Source: an uncultured Pelagibacteraceae bacterium
GTDB taxonomy: Bacteria > Pseudomonadota > Alphaproteobacteria > Pelagibacterales > Pelagibacteraceae
NCBI GenBank assembly: GCA_902622955.1
Contig: CACNRP010000003.1
Span: 1-64,000 of the forward strand
Direction: 5' to 3'
Length of the DNA stretch: 64,000 nt
Both the position numbers and the translations under genes were made by a program. Position 1 is the stretch's first letter, and each line of letters begins with the position of its first letter. The notes under the pieces are model-generated. The model was not told the origin of the DNA and searched no databases. It saw only the letters and a program-made list of their open reading frames with translations. Shown here piece by piece: positions 42,707-51,059 of this stretch.

Positions 42707-42791
42707 TGGTGGGCGAAGAGAGAATCGAACTCTCACTTCTTACGAAACACGATTTTGAGTCGTGCGCGTCTACCAGTTCCGCCATTCGCCC
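42707..42791 (-). tRNA. tRNA-Leu (anticodon CAA)
   Basis: An 85-base class II tRNA on the minus strand. The acceptor GGGCGAA pairs perfectly with TTCGCCC, followed by discriminator A and an encoded CCA. The anticodon arm CACGA-CTCAAAA-TCGTG carries CAA, there is a long variable arm, and the T-loop region contains GTTCGATTC. It reads UUG codons. Confidence 0.96.
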
Positions 42792-42853
42792 CTGGTATTT
42801 AATTAAATTAAATTTAAATAGTATAAGAACTAAATTTATAATAAAACCAAAAA

Positions 42854-43459
42854 ATGTTTCAAACACTTTACAAAAAATGTCTAAAATTAGCTGAGCATAA
42901 AAGTTCTAATTTTTATTTGGGTCTAGTATCTTTTGTAGAAAGTTCATTTTTTCCAGTACCTCCAGATGCAATGATAATTCCAATGGTTATTGCTAAAAAA
43001 AAGGAATATATAAAAATATTCTTAATAGCTTCAATATTTTCTGTCTTGGGAGGAATTTTTGGATATTTGATTGGCTATCTGTTTTTTGATTTAGCAATGT
43101 ATGTGATCGAATTTTATAGTTATCAAAGTAAGGTTGAAAATTTAAAAATAAGTATGTCCCAGGGAAGTGGTTTCCTTGCTTGGCTAAGCATACTATTTTT
43201 AGCAGGTTTTACACCATTACCCTATAAAGCTTTCACTATTTCAAGCGGTTTAATTGCTTTCAATTTACCTTTATTTATTATTGTAAGTATGATTTCGAGA
43301 AGTCTGAGATTTTTTATAGTCGCTTATCTCTCTTATAAGTTTGGTGAATATTTTACTGAATTCATGGAGAAACATGGATCAAAATGGTTCACTATAATTG
43401 GTATTGTAATAGTAATAATATGTATTTTTATATACTTATTTTTAAAATTTAATGGTTAA
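42854..43459 (+). CDS. YqaA/DedA-family membrane protein
   Basis: A 201-residue inner-membrane protein with about four to five hydrophobic spans. VESSFFPVPPDAMIIPMVIAKK and LFLAGFTPLPYKAFTISSG are the paired re-entrant motifs of the DedA/SNARE-associated (VTT) family, including the F-P-x-P-P and T-P-x-P-Y-K elements of the YqaA branch. Relatives are thought to flip or traffic lipids. It heads a compact operon, with dsbB overlapping its last eight bases. Confidence 0.88.
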   Translation: MFQTLYKKCLKLAEHKSSNFYLGLVSFVESSFFPVPPDAMIIPMVIAKKKEYIKIFLIASIFSVLGGIFGYLIGYLFFDLAMYVIEFYSYQSKVENLKISMSQGSGFLAWLSILFLAGFTPLPYKAFTISSGLIAFNLPLFIIVSMISRSLRFFIVAYLSYKFGEYFTEFMEKHGSKWFTIIGIVIVIICIFIYLFLKFNG

Positions 43460-43934
43460 AATTAACAAATTAATAACAACTAAATTAATTTTTATAATTA
43501 GTATTGTTGCTTTAGCTTCAGCTTTTTTTATTGAACACGTTTTAGGCTATCAACCTTGTAATCTATGTATATTGGAAAGAATTCCATATTTACTAGCAAT
43601 AACAATAATTATAATAAATTATAAATTTATTCATCTTGAAAAGTACTTCTTACTTGCGCTTACTTTAATTTTTTTAGTAGCTACTTTTCTGTCTCTTTAT
43701 CATTTGGGCATTGAGCAAGGTTTTATTAAAGAGTCATTAGTTTGTGACTTAAATAATGGAACAAATTTATTGTCAAAGGAGGATATTCTCATACAATTAC
43801 AACAAAAAAATGTAAACTGCCAAGATGTTACATTTAAAATCTTTGGATTATCACTTACAAGTTACAATGTTTTAATATCTTTAATAATTAGTATTATTAC
43901 GGCAAAAATTTATTTTAATTATGACAAAAGTTGA
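43452..43934 (+). CDS. dsbB: DsbB-like disulfide bond formation protein
   Basis: A 160-residue, four-span membrane protein that reoxidises a periplasmic DsbA using quinone. The first cysteine pair is Cys36-x-x-Cys39 in YQPCNLCILERIPY, the second is Cys98 and Cys123 in the second periplasmic loop. All four required cysteines are present. It overlaps YqaA by eight bases and coq7 by fourteen, a tight operon. Pairing it with a quinone-biosynthesis gene is sensible, although no dsbA is in the window. Confidence 0.9.
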   Translation: MVKINKLITTKLIFIISIVALASAFFIEHVLGYQPCNLCILERIPYLLAITIIIINYKFIHLEKYFLLALTLIFLVATFLSLYHLGIEQGFIKESLVCDLNNGTNLLSKEDILIQLQQKNVNCQDVTFKIFGLSLTSYNVLISLIISIITAKIYFNYDKS

Positions 43935-44454
43935 CAAAAAGAGAATTGAAGAATTTATAAGAGTAGACCATGCTGGTGAACGAGGTGCAGTCAAAATATA
44001 TGAAGGACAGCTATTAGCACTAAATACATTAGTGAAAGATGAGGATTTAAAAAAAAAAATTGAAGATATGAAGGTTCATGAAAAAGAGCATTGTGAATTC
44101 TTTGAAAACGAAATTAAAAAAAGAAACATACAACCTACTAAATTTTTGCCGTTATGGGACTTATTGGGTGTGGGATTAGGATTTGGTACAACGTTACTTG
44201 GAAAAAAAGCTGCTATGTTATGCACTGCATCCGTTGAAGAAGTTATAGATGAACACTACTTAAATCAAATTAATCAACTAGATAATAGTGAAAAAGATTT
44301 AAAAAAAAAAATTACAAAATTTCGACAAGATGAAATAGACCACAAACACATAGCTTATGATGAGGGTGCAACAAAAAAAGGGCCATACTTACTATTAGAT
44401 AAAATTATTAAGACAGGTTCAAGAATTGCGATTAATATTTCTGAAAAAATTTAA
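43921..44454 (+). CDS. coq7: Demethoxyubiquinone hydroxylase
   Basis: A di-iron monooxygenase for the penultimate hydroxylation of ubiquinone. The 177 residues include two ferritin-like repeats with the ligands Glu20 (RVDHAGERGA), the E-x-x-H pair in KEHCEFFE, and the later Glu and E-x-x-H in SVEEVIDEHY and RQDEIDHKHI. The length matches bacterial COQ7. It converges on the HNH gene with a shared TTAA. Confidence 0.95.
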   Translation: MTKVDKKRIEEFIRVDHAGERGAVKIYEGQLLALNTLVKDEDLKKKIEDMKVHEKEHCEFFENEIKKRNIQPTKFLPLWDLLGVGLGFGTTLLGKKAAMLCTASVEEVIDEHYLNQINQLDNSEKDLKKKITKFRQDEIDHKHIAYDEGATKKGPYLLLDKIIKTGSRIAINISEKI

Positions 44455-45020
44455 GCTTCAAGTTCTACATCCCAATATAAGTAATCCATCCAACTTTTGT
44501 GTAAATAATTAGGAGGAAAGTTTTTACCATTTTTATGTAGATCCTCTGTTGAAGGACGATAGGGATATTGATTGAGCTTCATATCTGAATATTTTAATAA
44601 TTTACCACCTTTTTTTACATTACAAGCAGAACATGCTGTAACAACATTATCCCAATTTGTCTGTCCACCTTTTGATCTTGGTAATAAATGGTCGAATGTA
44701 AGCTCTTCATTACTTCCACAGTATTGGCATGAAAATTTATCTCTTAAAAATACATTAAATCTTGTAAAACTAGGTTTTGATTGTGGAACAATATAGTCTT
44801 TTAAAGCAATTACACTTGGTAATCTCATGTTAAATGATGGACTTCTTATAACTCTATCATAATTACTAACAATAATCACTCGATCAAGAAAAACTGATTT
44901 TACTGTATCCTGCCAAGACCATAAAGATAATGGATAATAACTTAATGGCCTATAGTCTGCATTGAGCACTAATGCTGGACATTTTTCTAATGAAACATTT
45001 TGCTCAATAAAATTATTCAT
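44451..45020 (-). CDS. HNH endonuclease family protein
   Basis: A protein of 189 residues. The HNH motif is complete: CQYCGSNEELTFDHLLPRSKGG and NVVTACSACNVKKGG provide the two zinc CxxC pairs, the catalytic His of DHLLP, and the Asn and His-like elements. The N-terminal half (VLNADYRPLSYYPLSLWSW) is a conserved extension of a widespread bacterial subfamily, so it is probably a housekeeping protein rather than a mobile nuclease. Its real substrate is unknown. No intron, phage or restriction gene surrounds it. Confidence 0.88.
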   Translation of the reverse strand: MNNFIEQNVSLEKCPALVLNADYRPLSYYPLSLWSWQDTVKSVFLDRVIIVSNYDRVIRSPSFNMRLPSVIALKDYIVPQSKPSFTRFNVFLRDKFSCQYCGSNEELTFDHLLPRSKGGQTNWDNVVTACSACNVKKGGKLLKYSDMKLNQYPYRPSTEDLHKNGKNFPPNYLHKSWMDYLYWDVELEA

Positions 45021-45067
45021 AAAATAATTTTAACTTACTTAAACAATTTTATCAATAACAAGGAGTA

Positions 45068-45718
45068 TTAAATTTTTTTTAAAATAAAATTTAGAGCTGT
45101 ACTTGACGCTTCAATAGGAATATGATGATCACAATTTTTAATTAATAATGTATTAACATCTATATTATTTCTGATTAAAAAATCTTTTGCTTCTAATAAA
45201 TGTGTTGATGAGACAATTTGATCAGCATCTCCATGAATTAGTAATGTCTCAGTATTATTTTTAATTCTACTTTTCAAATTCTCTTGATTTATAATCTTTC
45301 CAGAAAAGCCAACTATACAAGAAAATTTTTCCTCAGTCGTAAGGCCAACATTTAAAGACATCATACAACCTTGACTGAAACCTGAAAGGCAAATTTGATT
45401 ATTAGATAATTTGAATTCTTTTTTTACTTCAATAATAAATTTTTTTAAAATATTCTCAGCTTTAATTGATTGATCTAAGATATATTCAGAGTCCTCTCTC
45501 GTTAAATCAAACCATTGATAACCTGTAGGATTTATAGAACAAGGTTCGTGACCGTTTGGACAAATAAAGACAGTATTAGGCATGTGTCTTTTCCAATTCA
45601 AAGAAAGCATACTTATATCCTTTCCATCTCCACCATAGCCATGGAGTAAAATAATTGCATTTTTAATTTCAATACCTTTTTCTGGTCTAATAATTATTGA
45701 ATTTAGGCAAAATGTCAT
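45068..45718 (-). CDS. Phospholipase/carboxylesterase family hydrolase
   Basis: A 216-residue alpha/beta hydrolase of the PF02230 type. ILLHGYGGDGKDI is the oxyanion loop, LSGFSQGCMMSL the nucleophile elbow, HGDADQIVSS the acidic residue and KNCDHHIPIE the catalytic histidine. Relatives hydrolyse lysophospholipids, carboxyl esters or acyl-thioesters of proteins. The gene is divergent from the HIG1-like gene. Confidence 0.9.
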   Translation of the reverse strand: MTFCLNSIIIRPEKGIEIKNAIILLHGYGGDGKDISMLSLNWKRHMPNTVFICPNGHEPCSINPTGYQWFDLTREDSEYILDQSIKAENILKKFIIEVKKEFKLSNNQICLSGFSQGCMMSLNVGLTTEEKFSCIVGFSGKIINQENLKSRIKNNTETLLIHGDADQIVSSTHLLEAKDFLIRNNIDVNTLLIKNCDHHIPIEASSTALNFILKKI

Positions 45719-45768
45719 AGTTGATAAATTATGTTTTTTATTTAAAAAAACAATCTACAATAAATAAT

Positions 45769-45972
45769 ATGATTTCTGCAGTTATTATAAAAGTTTTATC
45801 AATAGCACTTTTGATTGCTGTCGGTATTGTATTGATTTTAGGTATTGGAACTCTTTTTAAGGGTGGGGAAACTAGTAAAAAATATTCAAATAAGTTAATG
45901 CAATTAAGAGTTCTTTTACAATTTATTGCAATTATTGCTTTGGTTGGTTTTGCTTATTTTTTTAAAAATTAG
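45769..45972 (+). CDS. HIG1-domain twin-transmembrane protein
   Basis: 67 residues from MISAVIIKVLSIAL. An ATG 16 codons upstream would add an atypical, polar N-terminus and is not preferred. Two hydrophobic spans (about 4-27 and 45-63) flank a short polar loop with SKKYSNKLMQLRVLLQ, the hypoxia-induced (HIG_1_N) motif. In mitochondria HIG1 proteins assist cytochrome oxidase assembly; the bacterial role is unclear. The TAG stop is shared with the convergent TlpA gene. Confidence 0.8.
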   Translation: MISAVIIKVLSIALLIAVGIVLILGIGTLFKGGETSKKYSNKLMQLRVLLQFIAIIALVGFAYFFKN

Positions 45973-46478
45973 TTATACTTTTTAATCCAGTTGATAAATT
46001 TTTTATCCTCAAAATTAATTGAGCCTATTATTCTAGCAAATTCTTGACCCTTTTTATTTATCAAAATTGATGTAGGAACTCCTCTTAATGAAAAAGTTTT
46101 TGCCAGTGTTGTTGGAGTATCAAAATAAGGTTCAAAATTTTTAATATTAAGGTTTACAAAAAATTTATTAACTTTTTCTGAATTTTCTTTACCTATATTG
46201 ATTGCAAAAATTTTTATTTTATTCAATTCTGGATTGGCTTGAAGGTTATCCAAAGATGGCATTTCTTCCTTACAAGGTTCACACCAAGTTGCCCAAAAAT
46301 TTAATATTAACAAGTTTCCTACATATTCATTGATATTAATTTTTTGATCCTTTTTGTCTAAAAAAATAACATTATCATATGTTTTTGGTACTTTATGAAT
46401 TACAATATTTTTAATCCCAGGTAGTTCTTCGGCTACAACATTTGTTATTAAAAAAATAAATAATATTAAAAATCTCAT
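45969..46478 (-). CDS. TlpA-like thiol:disulfide oxidoreductase
   Basis: A 169-residue periplasmic thioredoxin-fold protein. A signal peptide occupies about residues 1-16 (cleavage near VVA-EE). The redox motif WCEPC is at 65-69 within NFWATWCEPCKEEM, and the cis-Pro is in RGVPTSILI. Family members reduce haem-binding or copper-centre cysteines during cytochrome maturation. It is divergent from argH with 24 bases between, an arrangement I recall from other alphaproteobacteria. Confidence 0.9.
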   Translation of the reverse strand: MRFLILFIFLITNVVAEELPGIKNIVIHKVPKTYDNVIFLDKKDQKININEYVGNLLILNFWATWCEPCKEEMPSLDNLQANPELNKIKIFAINIGKENSEKVNKFFVNLNIKNFEPYFDTPTTLAKTFSLRGVPTSILINKKGQEFARIIGSINFEDKKFINWIKKYN

Positions 46479-46502
46479 GTTAAATAGGTATAATTAAATA
46501 TC

Positions 46503-47894
46503 ATGGCAAAAAATAAATACAACCAAGCAATCTGGAGCACACGTATAAAAAAAAATGCATCGAGTTTGTTTCAAAAAGTCGGTAATTCAATAGATATTGA
46601 TAAAAGACTTTATAAAGAAGACATCCAAGGATCAATTGCTCATGTTGAAATGCTTTTTAAACAAAAAATAATTTCATTTAAAATTAAAAATAAAATTGTT
46701 TATGGACTTACAAAAATTGATAAGGAAATTACAAACAATAAATTTGAGTTTAATAAAAAATATGAAGATATTCATATGAATATCGAAAAAAGACTTTTTC
46801 AAATTATAGGTGAAGAGGCAGGTTATGTTCACATCGCAAGATCAAGAAATGATCAAGTAATTACTGATTTTAAAATTTGGATTAAAAATTCAACTAATGA
46901 AATAAATAATAATATTAATAAAATTATTAAAAGCACTCTTAAACTAGCTGAAAAAAATATTGAAACTATTATGCCAGGATTTACTCATCTTAAAAATGCT
47001 CAAACTATCTCTTTTGCACATTATATAATGTCTTATGTAGAAATGTTTAATAGAGATAAAAAAAGATTTTCAAATAATTTAGACAGTTTAAATGAAAATC
47101 CATTAGGCGTTGCAGCCTTAGCAGGAACGTCATTCAATATAGATAGAAATCACACGACAAAAAAACTTGGTTTTAAAAAACCTACAAATAATTCTGTTGA
47201 TACTGTTTCAGATAGAGATTTTGTGCTAGATTTTTTATACGCTTCATCTGTATGTGCGATGCATATTTCTAGAATTGCTGAAGAGCTAATTATTTGGAAT
47301 TCTGATGGTTTTAACTTAATAAATTTATCTGACAAAGTTGTTACCGGATCATCTATTATGCCACAAAAGAAAAATCCTGATCTTCTAGAGTACTTACGTG
47401 GAAAATCAGGAAGTGCTTATGGAAATTTATTTTCGATGCTTACAATTTTAAAAGGTTTGCCATTATCTTATTTTAAAGATTTGCAAGACGATAAAGAAAT
47501 TGTTTTCACATCTAAGGATAATCTAATTAATTGTTTAAAAATTTTTAATGAAATACTTAAAAATTGTAAACCAAATAAGAGTAAAATGTTAGAACTTGCT
47601 AATTCAGGATATACTACAGCAACTGATTTGGCTGACCATTTAGTGAAAAATCACTCAATGTCTTTTAGAAAAGCTTATCAAAAAACTGCAGTGATAGTTA
47701 ATTTTGCTGAAAAAAGAAGAAAAAGATTAGATGAATTAACGTTAGATGAGCTAAGAAAAATTGAACCTAAACTTAAAGAAGATGTGTTGAAAGTATTTAA
47801 TTTAAAAAATTCAGTGAATTCGAAAAAATCTTATGGCGGAACTTCTTTTGATAATATTAAAAAAATGATAATGAAATATAAAAAAGAAAAATGA
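46503..47894 (+). CDS. argH: Argininosuccinate lyase
   Basis: Last step of arginine biosynthesis: argininosuccinate to arginine and fumarate. The 463 residues contain the superfamily signature GSSIMPQKKNPD and HIARSRNDQV near the start, and an active-site segment MPGFTHLKNAQTISF. It heads argH-lptM-lysA-plsC; its TGA overlaps the lptM ATG. Confidence 0.97.
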   Translation: MAKNKYNQAIWSTRIKKNASSLFQKVGNSIDIDKRLYKEDIQGSIAHVEMLFKQKIISFKIKNKIVYGLTKIDKEITNNKFEFNKKYEDIHMNIEKRLFQIIGEEAGYVHIARSRNDQVITDFKIWIKNSTNEINNNINKIIKSTLKLAEKNIETIMPGFTHLKNAQTISFAHYIMSYVEMFNRDKKRFSNNLDSLNENPLGVAALAGTSFNIDRNHTTKKLGFKKPTNNSVDTVSDRDFVLDFLYASSVCAMHISRIAEELIIWNSDGFNLINLSDKVVTGSSIMPQKKNPDLLEYLRGKSGSAYGNLFSMLTILKGLPLSYFKDLQDDKEIVFTSKDNLINCLKIFNEILKNCKPNKSKMLELANSGYTTATDLADHLVKNHSMSFRKAYQKTAVIVNFAEKRRKRLDELTLDELRKIEPKLKEDVLKVFNLKNSVNSKKSYGGTSFDNIKKMIMKYKKEK

Positions 47895-48022
47895 TCAAAA
47901 AAATTATTATAATTATGTTTTTATTTTTTACAGTCATTTCTTGTGGAAAGAAAGGTGATCCTAAATACATAGATCCAGATAAGAAAGTAGAAATAAAAGA
48001 GGTTTTGATTAGCTTAGCTTAA
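47891..48022 (+). CDS. LptM-like small outer-membrane lipoprotein
   Basis: 43 residues starting at the ATG that overlaps the argH stop (ATGA). A short basic-hydrophobic signal (IKKIIIIMFLFFTV) ends in the lipobox ISC, with Cys18 followed by GKKGDPKYIDP. The pattern C-G-x-K-G and its position directly before lysA match LptM/LppL, which supports assembly of the LPS export protein LptD. Its TAA and the lysA ATG share one base (TAATG). Confidence 0.85.
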   Translation: MIKKIIIIMFLFFTVISCGKKGDPKYIDPDKKVEIKEVLISLA

Positions 48023-49236
48023 TGAAGTACGTTAATAAAAAACTAACAATTGAAAAAATTAATCTCCAAAAAATTGCAAATAAATTTGGAACTCCTTTTT
48101 ATTCTTATTCCTATTCTAAACTTAAAGAAAATATTAATAATTTTAAAAAAAACTTTAGGTCTTTTTCACCACTTATCTGCTTTGCAGTCAAATCCAATAC
48201 AAATATAAATTTAATTCGAGAAATTAAAACATTTGGATTAGGTGCTGATGTTGTTTCAAAAGGAGAACTTATGATGGCGCTAAAAGCAGGAATTAATCCA
48301 AAAAAAATAGTGTTTTCTGGAGTTGGTAAGACAACAAGTGAAATCAGTTTTGCTATTGATAAAAAAATTTTACTTATTAACGCAGAATCTTTAAGTGAAA
48401 TAAAAGAAATAAGTAGGATAGGAAAATCAAAAAATAAAATGATAAATATAGGAGTAAGACTAAATCCTAACACAGACGCAAAAACATTGAGTCAAATCTC
48501 TACTGGAAAAAAAGAGAATAAATTTGGTGTTAACAAAAATACATTCTATGAAATTATAAATTATTGTAAAAAATCAAAAAATATTAAATTAAAATGTTTA
48601 AGTGTTCATATAGGGAGTCAAATTTTAGACCATAGACCTTATGAAAAAATGCTAAGAATAGTCAGTCAAATTCTTGATAAAACTGATCATAAATTTGAAT
48701 TTGTAGATTTAGGTGGAGGTATGGGCATTACTTATACTAAAAATAATAAAAAACTTAATTATAATAAATATAACACCGCTATTGTTAAATTTTTACGAAA
48801 ACATAAAGTAAAAATAATATTCGAACCAGGTAGATCGATTATTGGAGATACTGGTGTTTTAGTATCAAAAATAACCTACATAAAAGACAGTGGAATTAAA
48901 AAATTCATCATTTTAGATGCAGCAATGAATGATTTAATGAGGCCCGCTTTATATGGTGCAGTCCATAAAACCTTGCCTGTTATAAAGTCTAATAAAACAT
49001 CTAAAAAACCATATGAATTTGTAGGTCCTATTTGTGAAAGTACAGATAAATTTATTACATTAAAAAAATTTCAAAAATTAGAAGAAAAAGATTTAATAGC
49101 AATTTGTGACGTGGGAGCTTATGGAATGTCACTTAGCTCAAATTATAATTTAAGACCTAAGCCAGTAGAATTATTGATTAAGGGATCAAAAATTAAAGTA
49201 ATAAGAAAAAGACAAAAACATAAAGATATAATTTAG
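48022..49236 (+). CDS. lysA: Diaminopimelate decarboxylase
   Basis: PLP enzyme that makes lysine from meso-diaminopimelate. The 404 residues show the Schiff-base lysine at about 57 in FAVKSNTN, the phosphate-binding VDLGGGMGI, FEPGRSI, and the substrate and dimer element GPICESTDKF. Its length is normal for alphaproteobacteria. It is tightly coupled to lptM upstream; plsC begins 12 bases after the stop. Confidence 0.96.
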   Translation: MKYVNKKLTIEKINLQKIANKFGTPFYSYSYSKLKENINNFKKNFRSFSPLICFAVKSNTNINLIREIKTFGLGADVVSKGELMMALKAGINPKKIVFSGVGKTTSEISFAIDKKILLINAESLSEIKEISRIGKSKNKMINIGVRLNPNTDAKTLSQISTGKKENKFGVNKNTFYEIINYCKKSKNIKLKCLSVHIGSQILDHRPYEKMLRIVSQILDKTDHKFEFVDLGGGMGITYTKNNKKLNYNKYNTAIVKFLRKHKVKIIFEPGRSIIGDTGVLVSKITYIKDSGIKKFIILDAAMNDLMRPALYGAVHKTLPVIKSNKTSKKPYEFVGPICESTDKFITLKKFQKLEEKDLIAICDVGAYGMSLSSNYNLRPKPVELLIKGSKIKVIRKRQKHKDII

Positions 49237-49248
49237 TTTTTGATATAA

Positions 49249-49950
49249 ATGATAAGAAACTTTTTATTTTCAATTTTATTTTTAGTTGGAATTATTTTTA
49301 TTTCGATAATTTTTTTACCCTCATTTTTTTTGCCAAAAAAAATTGTCTTAATAGGAGGAAAATTAATGGGATATTGGGCTAGTTTTTGTTTAAGGTTTGT
49401 TCTCTCAGTAAAAATTTTGATAAAAGGAGAGGAAAATATTGTCAATGATGAAAAATTTTTTATAGCAGCGTCACATCAATCAATGTTTGAAACTTTTTAT
49501 TTACAAACAATTTTTAACTCTCCTGTATTTATTCTAAAAAAAGAATTATTGTTGATTCCAATATTTGGATGGTACTTAAAAAAAATTGGATCAATTTCAA
49601 TAAAAAGAAATAAAGTTACAAAAGAGAACCTGGGTTTTTTTGATGATATTTCAAAAATAATGAATACTTCAAACAGGCCTCTAATTATATTTCCTCAAGG
49701 AACTAGAGTTCTTCCAGATGAAAGACCACCTTTTAAAAAAGGTGCTTCGAGAATTTATGAGCAGCTTAATGTTAAGTGTCAACCGGTAGCGATAAATTCT
49801 GGGTATGTTTGGCCAAAAAAAGGTGAAAAAAAAGCTAACAAAACAATTACAATTTCTATTCTTAAGCCAATTCCATCTGGATTAACAAAAGAAAATTTTA
49901 TAAAAATACTTGAAAAAAATATTTATTCAGAATTAGATTTAATAAATTAA
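49249..49950 (+). CDS. plsC: 1-acylglycerol-3-phosphate acyltransferase (PlsC-like)
   Basis: A 233-residue membrane acyltransferase for phosphatidate synthesis. An N-terminal hydrophobic span (about 2-30) is followed by the catalytic HxxxxE form ASHQSMFETF (the standard family motif ends in Asp), then KKELLLIPIFGWYL and FPQGTRVLPDE, the glycerophosphate-binding motif. The Glu variant is common in alphaproteobacterial relatives, so the enzyme is probably active. It converges with dnaN, sharing TTAA. Confidence 0.88.
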   Translation: MIRNFLFSILFLVGIIFISIIFLPSFFLPKKIVLIGGKLMGYWASFCLRFVLSVKILIKGEENIVNDEKFFIAASHQSMFETFYLQTIFNSPVFILKKELLLIPIFGWYLKKIGSISIKRNKVTKENLGFFDDISKIMNTSNRPLIIFPQGTRVLPDERPPFKKGASRIYEQLNVKCQPVAINSGYVWPKKGEKKANKTITISILKPIPSGLTKENFIKILEKNIYSELDLIN

Positions 49951-51059
49951 CCCTTCATAGGCATTACAACAAAAATACTATCAAAATCACCTGGATCTTT
50001 TATCAATGCTGGTGAACCAGTATCATTAAAGAAAATTTCAACTCTATCTCCATCTAGTTGCGAGGCAACATCTATTAAGTATCTAGAATTAAAACTTATC
50101 TCTAAATCATGATCAAACTTAACACTTAAAGTTTCTTTACCATCACCACTGTTAGTATTATTTACCGACATATCTAGAGTGTCTTTAGATAAATTGAATT
50201 TCACACCATCCTTTTTATCTAATGAAACTGACGCTACTCTATCAACAGAATTTAAAAATAATTTTAAATCTATTTCTAATTTTTTTTGATTATTTTTAGG
50301 AATAACTTGAATATAATTGGGAAATTTTCCATCAATAAGTTTTGAAATTAAAATACTATTATTTAATTCAAATTTAATTTTAGATTTTACATTTGAAACT
50401 TTTACATCTCCATCATAGCTGTCTAGTAAAGAGCAAAGTTGAAAAATTGTTTTTTTTGGTAAGATTATTGGATCAAAATCAATTTTTTCTTCTAATCTAA
50501 TTTTTGAAATAGACATTCTATGACTATCTGTTGCAACCGCAGTTAAATAATTTTTATCTTCAACTTCAGTTTGATGGAAATAAATACCGCTTAAATAATG
50601 TCTTGTTTCATCATTAGAAACTGAAAATTTACACTTATTTAATAATTTCAGCAGTTGTTTTGACTTAATTACAAATTCATTTTGATTAAAATTTTCATCT
50701 GTTAATGGAAACTCTGTAGCACTTATGCAATTTAAATTAAAAATTGATTTTTCAGACTCTACTTGTAGTTTACTTATATCTGTAAGTGAAAGATTTATTT
50801 TTTTTCCTGAATTAAACTTTCTTACAATATCATACATTATTGAGGAAGTTGTAGTTGTTTTACCCTCCTCTAAAATTTCTACATTATTTAATTTATGTAT
50901 AAATATTAAATCTAAATCAGTCGCTGTGATAGTAAGCTTTGAATTACTTGCATCTAATAAAATATTAGAAAGTATTGGTAGCGTACTTCTTTTCTCGATA
51001 ACCCCTTGACAATAATTTAATGCTTGCTGAAGGTCCTGCTGATTAACGTTAAATTTCAT
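49947..51059 (-). CDS. dnaN: DNA polymerase III sliding clamp (beta subunit)
   Basis: The processivity ring of the replicase, 370 residues in three similar domains. The start MKFNVNQQDLQQALNYCQGVIEKRSTLPILSN and C-terminal LIKDPGDFDSIFVVMPMKG are canonical. It overlaps the end of dnaA by 11 bases. No recF follows it; plsC converges instead. Confidence 0.96.
   Translation of the reverse strand: MKFNVNQQDLQQALNYCQGVIEKRSTLPILSNILLDASNSKLTITATDLDLIFIHKLNNVEILEEGKTTTTSSIMYDIVRKFNSGKKINLSLTDISKLQVESEKSIFNLNCISATEFPLTDENFNQNEFVIKSKQLLKLLNKCKFSVSNDETRHYLSGIYFHQTEVEDKNYLTAVATDSHRMSISKIRLEEKIDFDPIILPKKTIFQLCSLLDSYDGDVKVSNVKSKIKFELNNSILISKLIDGKFPNYIQVIPKNNQKKLEIDLKLFLNSVDRVASVSLDKKDGVKFNLSKDTLDMSVNNTNSGDGKETLSVKFDHDLEISFNSRYLIDVASQLDGDRVEIFFNDTGSPALIKDPGDFDSIFVVMPMKG

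Noticed and set aside
42706..42894. A 62-residue plus-strand frame near tRNA-Leu
   Set aside because: It runs through the antisense of tRNA-Leu and into the start of the YqaA gene; typical spurious tRNA-derived frame.
44451..45020. HNH gene as a homing endonuclease or mobile element
   Set aside because: No intron, intein, repeats or disrupted host gene surround it; the N-terminal extension matches a widespread chromosomal subfamily.
48111..48473. A 120-residue minus-strand frame
   Set aside because: Antisense to lysA, with hydrophobic composition that is explained by the opposite lysine-rich coding.
49480..49510. Inactivated PlsC because the catalytic motif ends in Glu instead of Asp
   Set aside because: HxxxxE is, as I recall, common in alphaproteobacterial PlsC relatives, and all other motifs are intact.
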